Assembly: GCA_021790935.1 (NCBI GenBank)
Contig: JAJYFL010000002.1
Span: 204,215 to 268,214 of the forward strand
Direction of reading: 5' to 3'
Length of the DNA stretch: 64,000 nt
Origin: a bacterium
GTDB taxonomy: Bacteria; Vulcanimicrobiota; Vulcanimicrobiia; Vulcanimicrobiales; Vulcanimicrobiaceae
Every line of letters begins with the position of its first letter. Positions within the stretch are counted from its first letter, which is position 1. Below the pieces are notes generated by a model. The model saw only the letters and a program-made list of their open reading frames with translations. It ran no database searches and was not told the origin of the DNA. The position numbers and the translations under genes were made by a program. This document shows positions 15,166 through 23,099 of this stretch, one piece after another.

Positions 15166-16283
15166 GCTCCGCCGTTGCTGGGTTTCCTTCGCTGGTGCGC
15201 GCGATGGGTGCGATCGTGCGCGGGGACGGCGAGGCGTTGCGAAAGGCGCTAATCGCTGCCGAACCTGGCGCCGTGCTGCATCAGGCGGTGCGCCACAAGT
15301 GTACGGGTCCTCTGCTGGCGGGCATCAGCTCGCTGGGTGCGCGCGATCCGCAGCTCCGCGCGTTGCTGACGGACCTGCGTGCGCACGGCCGCGTGGCGAT
15401 GCTGCAGAACTTTGCGGTCGAGCGGCAACTCGCCGCGATCGTCGCCGCGCTGGACGGCGCCGGGGCTGAACCCGTCTTGCTCAAGGGTGCGGCGCGCCTG
15501 CACCAAGGCGCTCGAAACGCGCAGTGGAACGCCCTCTGCGACCTCGACCTCCTGATTCGCAAGGAAGATGCCGAGGCCGCCGTAGCGGCGCTCGTGCAGC
15601 TGGGCTATACCCAGCCCTGCGACGCGGCAGAGGCAGGGCGCTATCGCCGGCTGCACCATCATCTCGCGCCGCTGATCCATAGCGGCGAATGGAAGCCGGT
15701 CGAGCTGCATCTCGCGCTCGCACCGCCGCAGTCACTCTCGTTGCGCACGGATTGGGAAGCCCTCGCTCCCTATCTCCAAGTCGTGGAGGGCATGGCCGGG
15801 CGCGCGCGCTGCTTGAACGAGCTGGGAACGGCGCTGCACCTGGCGATCCATGGGATCGGCCTCGACCGCTTGTACGACGTCGTTCAATTGGCTCTGCTCT
15901 TCGGCGAGCGGCCCGAACTTTATGGCGAGGTCGGGCGGCTCCTGGCAGCCGAGCGCATACAGCCGATCGCGCTACGTGCGGGCGTTCGGCTCGCGGCGCG
16001 GTACGCGCGGCTCCAAGTTCCCGAGGAAGCCGAAGTCCAGGGGTATCTCAATTGGGCCATGCGCCGCGAAGATCTCCCAGATTCGCTGCGATCTCGCGCT
16101 CAGTTCGTCGATGCGTGGTACGGAAACGGCCGGCGGATCTTCGGTCCGGCAACGCGTCTTGCTCTCCCGCACTTCGGGCCGGGCTGGCCGCTCGCCGACG
16201 CGGTGCTCGCTCCCGTACGAACGATCGGCCGCGTCGCGTCGAGCCTCTCGGCGGCAGCCTGCGCCACGCGCATGATGCTATGA
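15162..16283 (+). CDS. NTP_transf_5-type nucleotidyltransferase-like protein
   Basis: The 373-residue protein contains AEPVLLKGAARLHQG followed by NALCDLDLLIRKED (G-x-A and D-x-D metal-binding pattern around residues 106-130) and RLHHHLAPLIHSGEWKPVELHLAL. These are features of the PF14907 nucleotidyltransferase-like family common in lasso and PqqD/HprK loci. The biochemical role of that family is not well established; transfer of a nucleotide to a peptide or glycan is possible. Starts at ATG 15162 overlapping the B2 stop, and its own stop overlaps the flippase start, so it is firmly in the operon. Confidence 0.8.
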   Translation: MSSAVAGFPSLVRAMGAIVRGDGEALRKALIAAEPGAVLHQAVRHKCTGPLLAGISSLGARDPQLRALLTDLRAHGRVAMLQNFAVERQLAAIVAALDGAGAEPVLLKGAARLHQGARNAQWNALCDLDLLIRKEDAEAAVAALVQLGYTQPCDAAEAGRYRRLHHHLAPLIHSGEWKPVELHLALAPPQSLSLRTDWEALAPYLQVVEGMAGRARCLNELGTALHLAIHGIGLDRLYDVVQLALLFGERPELYGEVGRLLAAERIQPIALRAGVRLAARYARLQVPEEAEVQGYLNWAMRREDLPDSLRSRAQFVDAWYGNGRRIFGPATRLALPHFGPGWPLADAVLAPVRTIGRVASSLSAAACATRMML

Positions 16284-18421
16284 GCGAGGCGGCCAGCACT
16301 CGGATCGGCCGAAACGCGGTCGAGAGCCTTCTGGCGCGTGTCGGGGCAATGGGGGTCTCCGTCCTCACCGGTATCTTGATCGCGAAGGCGCTGGGTCCGG
16401 ACGGCAAAGGAACGTACAGCGCCGTTCAACTCTCGGTGGCATCGATCGTCTCGTTCACCGGCGGCGCGGGGACCGCGGTGACGTATCTCTTGACCAAGTG
16501 CCGCAAGACGATAGACGACGTGCTGCCCGTGATGGGGCTGATACTGGCGGCCGTCACGTTGGTCGCGTGGGCGCTCCTCGCGGCGTGGGGCATCCGGCAC
16601 GGGGCGCCGGCGGTCGCGCTGGTAGGCGCGCTGGTCCTGCCCGCGTCGATCGCGCTTTCATGGCAGCAGGCGTACTACACCGCTTCGGGCGTTTTGCGCA
16701 GCTACAACCTGCAGCAGATCGCGATGAACTTCGCCGTGCTGACCGCGATCTCGGTCGCGCTCTTCGCATTCCATGCGAACGTCTTCGTCTTGTTGATCGC
16801 CTGGGGTGCCTGCATGTATGCGGCCGCGGCATACTTCACGATCGACATGTTACGTTCGCGAACGCGGCGGCGCACCGCGACGATACGCACCAACCTCACG
16901 GAGTTCGTACGCTTCGGCGCGCAGTCGGGGATCAACGTCTTCCTCGGGCTCCTCAACTACCGCGTGGACTCGCTGATCCTGGTGGCGTTAGCGGGAACGG
17001 CCTCGCTCGGCATATACTCGGTGGCCGTCAGTATCGGCGAACTCTTGTTCCTGCTCTCGCGTTCGATGACGATGGCGATCACGCGCGACATCGGCACGCG
17101 CGACCTTAAGGACGCTGCCCGGATGACGGCCACCAGCATACGCATCTCGACGGCGATGACGGTCGCCGCGGCGTTCGTCGTTGGGGTCGCGGGCCCGCCG
17201 CTGATCGCGCTGGTCTACGGGCCGGCGTTCGCGAGCAGCGCGACGCCGCTACGCATCCTCCTGCCGGGGATCGTCCTGTTCGCTTCCTCCGGAACCTTCG
17301 TTTCGTTCTTTCTCTTCCAACTCGGGAGGCCGTCGATCGTAACCTGGTGGAACGCCGCGATGATCGCCGTTCAGGCGAGCGCGTGCGTGCTGTTGGTGCC
17401 GCGCCTGGGGATGAGCGGCGCGGCCGCCGCGTCGTCGGTCACCTACCTCGTCGGGGCAGGTTTCAACACGTGGTACTTCTCCCGCATCTCGGGCGTCGCT
17501 CCTGCGGACCTCTGGTTCTTGAGACGCGGCGATCTCGGTGATATCCGCCGTGCCATCGAGCGGATGCTGCGACGCGGTTCGAGCACGCAGGGCGGCGCCG
17601 CTGCGGCTCCGCGGCGCGAGCGCGCGCGGCCGGAGACGGTCGTACTCACCGGTGCCGCGGGTCAAGTCGCGACGCTCGTGCGGCCGCTGCTCGGCACCGG
17701 TTACCGCCTGCGGCTCTCCGACGTGCGGCCGGTCCGCGATCTGCAGGGAAATGAAACCTTCGTGCGTGCGGATCTGCGCAGTCTGCGCGCCTTGCGCCGG
17801 CTCGTGCGGGGCTCGGACGCCGTCGTGCATCTTGGCGGCGTCTCTCGCGAGTCAACGTTCGATGCGGCGATCGACACCAACGTCCGCGGAATGCACAACC
17901 TGCTCGAGGCGGCGCGCCTTGAAGGCGTCAAGCGAATCGTTTTGGCCAGCACCGCTCACGTCATGGGGTTCTATCGCCGCGAGCAGGTCGTCGGCGCCGA
18001 CAACCGTACGCGTCCCGACACGTTTTACGCGGTCGGTAAGATCTGCGGCGAGGCACTGGCCAGCCTGTATGCGGACAAGTTCGGTATGGAGGTGCTATCG
18101 ATCCGCATCGGATGGGTTACCGAACGGCCGCAGCGCCAGGATGCCGTCGCGAACTGGGTCAGCCCGCGCGATTTGGCACAGCTGATTCGCATCGGGATCG
18201 AGCACCCCGCAGTTCGCAACGACATCGTCTACGGCGTCTCGGGAAACGCCGCCGCGCCCTACGACTGCCCGCGATCGCGAGCGCTCGGCTACATTCCGCA
18301 GGATCGCGCGGAAGAGCATATCCTTCCGGCGGCGGAGAGACGCTCGGATCCGATTGAGGCACGCTATCAGGGCGCCGACTTTGCCGCGCGTGATTTCCAC
18401 GGAGACCCGGTGGCCTTATGA
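16280..18421 (+). CDS. Fusion: Wzx-type polysaccharide flippase plus uronate-dehydrogenase-like SDR
   Basis: A single uninterrupted frame of 713 codons encodes two domains. Residues 1 to about 425 have twelve or so hydrophobic segments and the MATE-like polysaccharide flippase pattern (GRNAVESLLARVGAMGVSV near the start, GKGTYSAVQLS soon after). Residues about 454-713 form an NAD-binding SDR: VVLTGAAGQVATLVRPLL, VVHLGGVSRESTFD, ASTAHVMGFY and the catalytic-type FYAVGKICGE (Y-x-x-x-K). The order HLGG-S, NVRG, SSTAH-x-x-GYY and VRIGW resembles uronate dehydrogenase, which oxidises uronic acids to aldaric lactones. The linker (GSSTQGGAAAAPRRERARPET) has no start codon with a ribosome site, so a true fusion is likely. 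Confidence 0.82.
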   Translation: MSEAASTRIGRNAVESLLARVGAMGVSVLTGILIAKALGPDGKGTYSAVQLSVASIVSFTGGAGTAVTYLLTKCRKTIDDVLPVMGLILAAVTLVAWALLAAWGIRHGAPAVALVGALVLPASIALSWQQAYYTASGVLRSYNLQQIAMNFAVLTAISVALFAFHANVFVLLIAWGACMYAAAAYFTIDMLRSRTRRRTATIRTNLTEFVRFGAQSGINVFLGLLNYRVDSLILVALAGTASLGIYSVAVSIGELLFLLSRSMTMAITRDIGTRDLKDAARMTATSIRISTAMTVAAAFVVGVAGPPLIALVYGPAFASSATPLRILLPGIVLFASSGTFVSFFLFQLGRPSIVTWWNAAMIAVQASACVLLVPRLGMSGAAAASSVTYLVGAGFNTWYFSRISGVAPADLWFLRRGDLGDIRRAIERMLRRGSSTQGGAAAAPRRERARPETVVLTGAAGQVATLVRPLLGTGYRLRLSDVRPVRDLQGNETFVRADLRSLRALRRLVRGSDAVVHLGGVSRESTFDAAIDTNVRGMHNLLEAARLEGVKRIVLASTAHVMGFYRREQVVGADNRTRPDTFYAVGKICGEALASLYADKFGMEVLSIRIGWVTERPQRQDAVANWVSPRDLAQLIRIGIEHPAVRNDIVYGVSGNAAAPYDCPRSRALGYIPQDRAEEHILPAAERRSDPIEARYQGADFAARDFHGDPVAL

Positions 18422-19671
18422 AGCGCGTCGCCATCCTCACGCAGTTCTTTCCGCCGGAACCGTGCGCGGCCGCCAACCGGATGGCTGCGCTGGCGGCGGC
18501 GCTGCGCGATGCGGGCCACGAGGTCACCGTCGTAACAGGCTTCGCAAACTTTCCCGCCTACGAACTCGCACCCGGCGATGCCGGCGTCATGCATCGCAGC
18601 GAGCGCTTCGACGGGTTCGACGTCGAACGATTGTACACGATGGTTCCCAAGCGCACGCGCGGGGGGCGCGCGCTGGTCTGGCTTTCGCTCGCCGTGGGAG
18701 CGATCTGCTATCTGCTCTTCACCAAGCGCCGCTTCGACGTCATCGTGGTAACCTCGCCGCCGATTACCCTCGCGCTACCGGCGATCCTCGGAAAACTGCG
18801 CCATGGTGCGGCGCTCGTAACGGATATTCGCGACGTGCATCCGGATCTCGGCGTGAAGATCGGCGTTTGGACGGAGCGCAGCCTCGCGGCGCGCACCGTG
18901 CAGGCGGTGGCCGACGCGCTCTATCATGCTTCGAACCTCGTCGTAGGAGTCACGCGCACCGCGATGCAGCGCATCGCGCTACGCGGCATACCGTCCGAAC
19001 GCCTCTATCTTGCCCCGAACGGCTTCGACGCAATCCGCGCCGTGCCGTCCGAGCGTCCTCCCGGCGGACGCTTTGAGGTTGCCTTTGCCGGCAACTATGG
19101 CATCGCTACGGGGCTGGACGTCGTGGTCGAGGCGGCGCTCCTGCTCGCGGAGGATTCGAGCATACACTTCACGATCGTCGGCGGCGGCGTCGATCTGCCG
19201 CGCATCCAGCGCCGCCTAGCCGAAAGCGGCGCGCCCAACGTAACGCTGGCCGGCGTGCTGCCGCGCGAGCGCGCGCTGGGCGTCATCGCCGCTGCCGACG
19301 CCGCGGTCGTTCCTTTGCGCCGGGAGATCGTCGACAGCCTCCCCACCAAACTCTTCGATGCATTTTTCGTCGGAACGCCGGTCGTGCTGAGCGCCTCCGG
19401 TGAGGCGGCAGAGCTGGTCGAGGCCTCCGGCGGCGGCTTGTGCGCGCGCGCAGAGGACCCGCAGGCGCTGGTAGACGCGCTCCGCCGGTTGCAGAGCGAC
19501 CCGGAGGCGGCACGAAACATGGGTGCAAAAGGCAAGCAGTTTGTAGAGAGGCATTTCGACCGGGCGCGGATCATGCGCGGCTTCGTCGCACGGATCGAAG
19601 CGCTGGGCGCATCGCGCACCCGAATGTCTGCGGCCGATGCCGCGGTTCCAGCCGCGCCGCTGGAACGCTAG
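18418..19671 (+). CDS. Glycosyltransferase family 4 (WbuB-like)
   Basis: The 417-residue GT-B protein begins RVAILTQFFPPEPCAAANRM, typical of WbuB/WcaI-type transferases. It has a hydrophobic segment near residues 80-100, IRDVHPDLGVKIG, and the donor-binding half with FAGNYGIATGLD and SLPTKLFDAFFVGTPVVL. ATG 18418 overlaps the flippase stop (ATGA). It is the last gene of the plus-strand polysaccharide run. Its TAG stop forms part of the left arm of the inverted repeat at 19668-19796. Confidence 0.85.
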   Translation: MKRVAILTQFFPPEPCAAANRMAALAAALRDAGHEVTVVTGFANFPAYELAPGDAGVMHRSERFDGFDVERLYTMVPKRTRGGRALVWLSLAVGAICYLLFTKRRFDVIVVTSPPITLALPAILGKLRHGAALVTDIRDVHPDLGVKIGVWTERSLAARTVQAVADALYHASNLVVGVTRTAMQRIALRGIPSERLYLAPNGFDAIRAVPSERPPGGRFEVAFAGNYGIATGLDVVVEAALLLAEDSSIHFTIVGGGVDLPRIQRRLAESGAPNVTLAGVLPRERALGVIAAADAAVVPLRREIVDSLPTKLFDAFFVGTPVVLSASGEAAELVEASGGGLCARAEDPQALVDALRRLQSDPEAARNMGAKGKQFVERHFDRARIMRGFVARIEALGASRTRMSAADAAVPAAPLER

Positions 19672-19796
19672 ATGTTTGTCTGACTTGAGCGCGTTTTCGT
19701 CTCCGGGTCGCTTTTTGCGCTCCTTCTTCGCGCCTCGTCTTCGAACAAAAAATCGCCTCCGGATCCAAAAACGGCCCAAGCCAGACAAACATCTAG
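19668..19796. repeat. 129 bp inverted-repeat element between convergent genes
   Basis: Exact 15 bp arms, CTAGATGTTTGTCTG (19668-19682) and its complement (19782-19796), enclose a 99 nt interior. The arms can be extended by seven to eight further bases with two mismatches. Both flanking genes, the plus-strand GT4 and the minus-strand GT4, end with a TAG that lies inside an arm. The structure could be a bidirectional terminator with a long loop or a small MITE-like insertion. No transposase is inside. Confidence 0.65.
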
Positions 19797-20914
19797 CCGC
19801 CGGCGAGCATCTCGCGGTACAGCGCGGCATAGCGGTCCGCGGTCCGCTCGATATCGTAGCGATCGAGTGCGGTTGCGCGAGCCGCGAAGGTTCGAGCTTC
19901 GGCGGCTGGGGCGTCGCATAGCGCGCGTTCGAGGGCCTCGGCGACGTCGGGCGGCTCCCAGCCGCGGGCGATGCAGCCCAGGCGCCCGTCTTCCAACATC
20001 TCGGCGGCACCCTCCCACGGCGTGGTGGCCACCGGAACGCCGGCGAACATGGCCTCGATCACCGTCATCGGCATCGCTTCGTTCGTCGACGTGAGAACCA
20101 GGGCGTCGGCACCCGGCAAGAGGGCCAGCACGTCGTCGCGGAATCCTAGAAACGTAACGCGCTCGTCGAGGCGCAGCTCACGCACCAGCGCCCGTAGCGA
20201 GGCCTCTTCGTCGCCGCCGCCGACGATGAAGAGCCGCGCGAGCGGCATGCGCGCGCCGAGAACGGCGAAGCTGCGAAGGCTCAGCCTGTGATTCTTGACG
20301 TCGTAGAGACGCCCAACGTGCAGCACGGCGTGGGCCGCGGCGCCGGCAATGCCGAGCGCCGCGCGCGCGCGTTCGCGTGCGCCGGGCGGCGCCGGAAGCA
20401 CGGGGATGCCGTTGGGCACGATCGCGATCTTATGCGCCGGGATGCGTTCGGCCGATGCCAGCCGCCCCGCATGCACGCGCGAGAAGGCGACGAAGCGCTG
20501 CGTGGCCGGATGCAGCAGCCGGTTGGCGAGGACGGTCGGCGGAGAAGAAGCGAATGCGCTGTTATGCTCGGTATGAACGATATGCCGGGCTCCCGCGGCA
20601 ATGGCGGCCAGGCGTCCCCAGTATTTTCCGTTGTGCATGTGCGTATTGACGACGTCGGGACGAAAGCGCCGTATGGCGCCGACCATCCGGAAGAAGAAGC
20701 CGGCGTCCGCCGAACCGCCGCGGCGGATGGCGATCGTTTCGTATGCGGGCTCGCGCGTTTGCGGAAAGGGGCTTTCGTACATCGTCATCACCGCAATGCG
20801 TTCGCCGCGCGTTGCCAGCGTGCGGCAGAGCTCGTCGACGAGGTGCTCGCCGCCGTAATAGGGGATACGCGAGACGACGTGCAGGACGCGCGGGCGCGCG
20901 GCGGAGTCAGGCAT
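19793..20914 (-). CDS. Glycosyltransferase family 4
   Basis: This 373-residue GT-B protein has an N-terminal VLHVVSRIPYYGGEHLVDEL and the C-terminal donor site with HVGRLYDVKNHRLSL, FIVGGGDEEASL and ADALVLTSTNEAMPMTVIEAMFAGVPVAT, matching the GT4 E-x7-E pattern. The start overlaps the stop of the upstream GT4 by 8 nt, so the two minus-strand genes form an operon. They run toward the main locus and likely contribute to the same glycan. Donor sugar is unknown. Confidence 0.85.
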   Translation of the reverse strand: MPDSAARPRVLHVVSRIPYYGGEHLVDELCRTLATRGERIAVMTMYESPFPQTREPAYETIAIRRGGSADAGFFFRMVGAIRRFRPDVVNTHMHNGKYWGRLAAIAAGARHIVHTEHNSAFASSPPTVLANRLLHPATQRFVAFSRVHAGRLASAERIPAHKIAIVPNGIPVLPAPPGARERARAALGIAGAAAHAVLHVGRLYDVKNHRLSLRSFAVLGARMPLARLFIVGGGDEEASLRALVRELRLDERVTFLGFRDDVLALLPGADALVLTSTNEAMPMTVIEAMFAGVPVATTPWEGAAEMLEDGRLGCIARGWEPPDVAEALERALCDAPAAEARTFAARATALDRYDIERTADRYAALYREMLAGG

Positions 20915-21959
20915 CGTAGATCTCGTAGATCTGCTCGACCCAGCGGTCGAGCGAGAGGATCCGCCGGTCTGCAGCGGCGAGCGCGCAGTTTGCGAACGTC
21001 TCCGGCGATCTCAGGACCTCGGCCAGAGCCCGAGGGTCTTCCCGGGAGAAGAAGTGGACCATCGGGAGGCTCCCGCCGAGCGCCGCGAGCGCCGGCAAGT
21101 CGGAGGCCACGACGGGTACGCCGCAGCAGAGTGCCTCGAGCATCGCGAGCGGTGCGCCCTCGAGCCGGCTCGGCATCGCGAGCGCGTCGGCCGCCCAGTA
21201 CAACGGCACCGCGTCGAGCGCGATGGCGACCGTCACGACGCGTGCCGACTCGGCCAGTCGCGCGAGGTTAGCGGCCGGGGTCCCGATAGCCAGGACCGTG
21301 AAGCCGGGGGCCAGCCGGAGTGCGGCCTCCAGCACATCGCCGCCCTTGACGAAGGGGTCGCGCCCAAAAAAGAGGAGGACCCGCTCGTGCGGCTCTATCC
21401 CGAGGCTGCGGCGGGCCTCTGCCCGTTCCGACTCGCTCGGGGCATGAAAACGCTCGGTGTCGACGCCGTTGGCGACGACGCGGATCTTCGAAGCGGGGGT
21501 ACCCCAGCATTCCATCTCTCTGCCGAGCTCCGCCGAGACCGCGATCGCCGCTTCGGGCGAAGATCCGAGCCAGCGGTACTTGCACCGCCTGAGCACGCGG
21601 CGGACGGGTCCGGCAGCATCAGACATGGCCGAATGCAGGTGCCAGAAGAGCCGGGATCGCGCGCCGATGGCCGCGAGGGTCGCGGGGACGAGGTACCCGT
21701 TGAAGTGAACGTGGACGATATCCGGCTTGAGGCTTTGAATAGCCCCGAAGAGGGCGGCGGGCGATCGCACCGTCCGCAAAGCGGCCCGGGCCGCCGTTAT
21801 GCGCCAGGGCCATTCGGCCTCATCCGAAATGGCTGGCACGACGAATGTAAAGGCGTCGCCCCGCCGGCCGGCTTCTTGGGCGAGGGCCGCGATCGCCGGG
21901 ATGAAGCTCCCCGCATACGGCGTGGTGTAGTCCGTCACGTGCACGACGTTGCGACCCAT
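20907..21959 (-). CDS. Glycosyltransferase family 4
   Basis: The 350-residue product begins MGRNVVHVTDYTTPYAGSF, includes VHVHFNGYLVPATLA and the donor segment FFGRDPFVKGGDVLEAAL with LAMPSRLEGAPLAMLEALCCGVPVVASD. I chose ATG 21959 over an upstream start at 21992, because GGGAG lies 6 nt before it. It is the first gene of a two-gene minus-strand operon transcribed away from the NarL-type regulator. Acceptors are unknown. The downstream gene overlaps it by 8 nt. Confidence 0.83.
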   Translation of the reverse strand: MGRNVVHVTDYTTPYAGSFIPAIAALAQEAGRRGDAFTFVVPAISDEAEWPWRITAARAALRTVRSPAALFGAIQSLKPDIVHVHFNGYLVPATLAAIGARSRLFWHLHSAMSDAAGPVRRVLRRCKYRWLGSSPEAAIAVSAELGREMECWGTPASKIRVVANGVDTERFHAPSESERAEARRSLGIEPHERVLLFFGRDPFVKGGDVLEAALRLAPGFTVLAIGTPAANLARLAESARVVTVAIALDAVPLYWAADALAMPSRLEGAPLAMLEALCCGVPVVASDLPALAALGGSLPMVHFFSREDPRALAEVLRSPETFANCALAAADRRILSLDRWVEQIYEIYDA

Positions 21960-22303
21960 GCAGTACTCCCTATGCCTACCAGCATCGCACATTGCCGGTT
22001 CCGCGTATACCGCCCTAGCGTCCCGCTTACAGGGGGCTTTCGAGGTACCGGGCCATGAGTCTCACGTGATTTTGGGGAGGGCGCTTCGAAATGGATTAGT
22101 GCAAATGTCCTGGGTCTTCTCCCCGGCGATCGGTGGCAGGAAAGAGTGTGTCGATCCTCCGAGAGTCTTTTTATCGGGCATACGGGCCTGCTTCGTTAGG
22201 CCTAAAAGGGTAAATCCCGCCAGTCTTTCGGGAAAGAGATTGCAAAATAGCCCATTTGGGGGGTGTGATTCCCCTTAGGTCTGATACGATTAGCGCGGAC
22301 TCG

Positions 22304-22330
22304 GTAACGTTTGGGTAACAGCACGGTAAC
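22304..22330 (+). promoter_or_regulatory. Three GTAAC direct repeats with 11 bp period
   Basis: GTAAC occurs at 22304-22308, 22315-22319 and 22326-22330, exactly 11 bp apart, so all face the same side of the helix. The last copy ends 25 bp before a TTGACA box. Tandem 11 bp direct repeats are the usual site form for OmpR/PhoB-type response regulators. The same triple repeat occurs upstream of padR at 31642-31668. Confidence 0.65.
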
Positions 22331-22355
22331 GCCAAACGCTAGCGGTCCGCAACGG

Positions 22356-22383
22356 TTGACAAAAGTCGCATGATCTTATCATG
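22356..22383 (+). promoter_or_regulatory. Candidate sigma-70-type promoter with overlapping palindrome
   Basis: TTGACA (22356-22361) is followed after 15 bp by TATCAT (22377-22382). The spacing is short but may suit activation from the GTAAC repeats just upstream. The perfect palindrome CATGATCTTATCATG (22369-22383) covers the -10 and could be an operator. The NarL-type gene starts 36 nt downstream. Confidence 0.5.
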
Positions 22384-22418
22384 TCGAGCGCACGCATTTC
22401 GAAGGGGCTATTCGCACG

Positions 22419-23057
22419 ATGATTTCCACGGGCACGCTACGACTATACGTTATCGAGGGGCAGGTTCTCTTCGGTAAGGCGCTCTGTCAGGTCTTTTCCA
22501 TGGACCCCGAGCTACAGATCGTGGGCGATGCCGAACGCATCGCGGAGGGGCCGATCGCGCGGGCTAAACCCGACATCATTCTTCTCGATCTCGACGGAAC
22601 GCAGTGCGATCTCGCAGAGGCTATCGCGCAGTGCCGTGCCGCCGCCCCCGAAGCCCGTATCTGCGTGCTTTCGATGCGCGCTCAGCCGGAGATCATGCAG
22701 CGTTGTCTCTCGGCGCATGCCGAGGGTTTCATCATGAAGGACGTGACGCCGGCCGAACTGATAACGGCGGTAAAGATGGTCGCAAGCGGCGTGCCGTACG
22801 TCGATCCGCGCGTTGCCGGCAAGTTGCTTCGCCAGCGCAGCCTTTCGAACGGGCGCCCGGATCTCAACGAACTCTCGATGCGCGAGACCGACATCGTGCG
22901 GCTGGTCGCGGAAGGACTTTCGAACAAGGAGATCAGCGCGCGCCTCTCGCTCTCGGAGAAGACGGTCAAGAACCATATGGGCCGTATCTTCTCGAAGCTC
23001 AATATCACCGCGCGCACGCAGGCCGCCGTCTACGCGATCAAAAACGGGCTGGTCTAA
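22419..23057 (+). CDS. NarL/FixJ-type response regulator
   Basis: This 212-residue protein has an N-terminal receiver domain and a C-terminal LuxR-type HTH (LSMRETDIVRLVAEGLSNKEISARL, given here in two overlapping parts: LSMRETDIVRLVAEG and LSNKEISARLSLSEKTVKNH). The likely phosphoacceptor is D57 in LLDLD, and the conserved Lys is in GFIMKDV. The usual acidic pair near residue 10 is reduced to one Glu (YVIEGQVLF), so metal binding may be weak or phosphorylation-independent. GAAGGGG precedes the ATG by 11 nt. It lies upstream of a diguanylate-cyclase-type gene and between two polysaccharide blocks, which suggests control of polymer production. Confidence 0.88.
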   Translation: MISTGTLRLYVIEGQVLFGKALCQVFSMDPELQIVGDAERIAEGPIARAKPDIILLDLDGTQCDLAEAIAQCRAAAPEARICVLSMRAQPEIMQRCLSAHAEGFIMKDVTPAELITAVKMVASGVPYVDPRVAGKLLRQRSLSNGRPDLNELSMRETDIVRLVAEGLSNKEISARLSLSEKTVKNHMGRIFSKLNITARTQAAVYAIKNGLV

Positions 23058-23099
23058 TGTCGCCCGTCGCCCATACGCCTCCGTCTCGGAGTTGCCAGC

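Larger units (their letters stand above)
21960..22418. other. 459 bp divergent intergenic region
   Basis: No supported gene lies here. It separates the minus-strand GT4 operon from the NarL-type regulator and is AT-richer than its surroundings. It holds the palindrome TTAGGCCTAA (22196-22205), TTAGGTCT (22275-22282), three GTAAC repeats (22304-22330) and a promoter-like stretch (22356-22383). The last two are listed separately. Confidence 0.7.

Noticed and set aside
15689..16279. Extension of the flippase frame upstream of 16280
   Set aside because: It is antisense-free but overlaps the NTP_transf_5 gene in another frame and has no membrane or family features; ATG 16280 overlaps the preceding stop as elsewhere in the operon.
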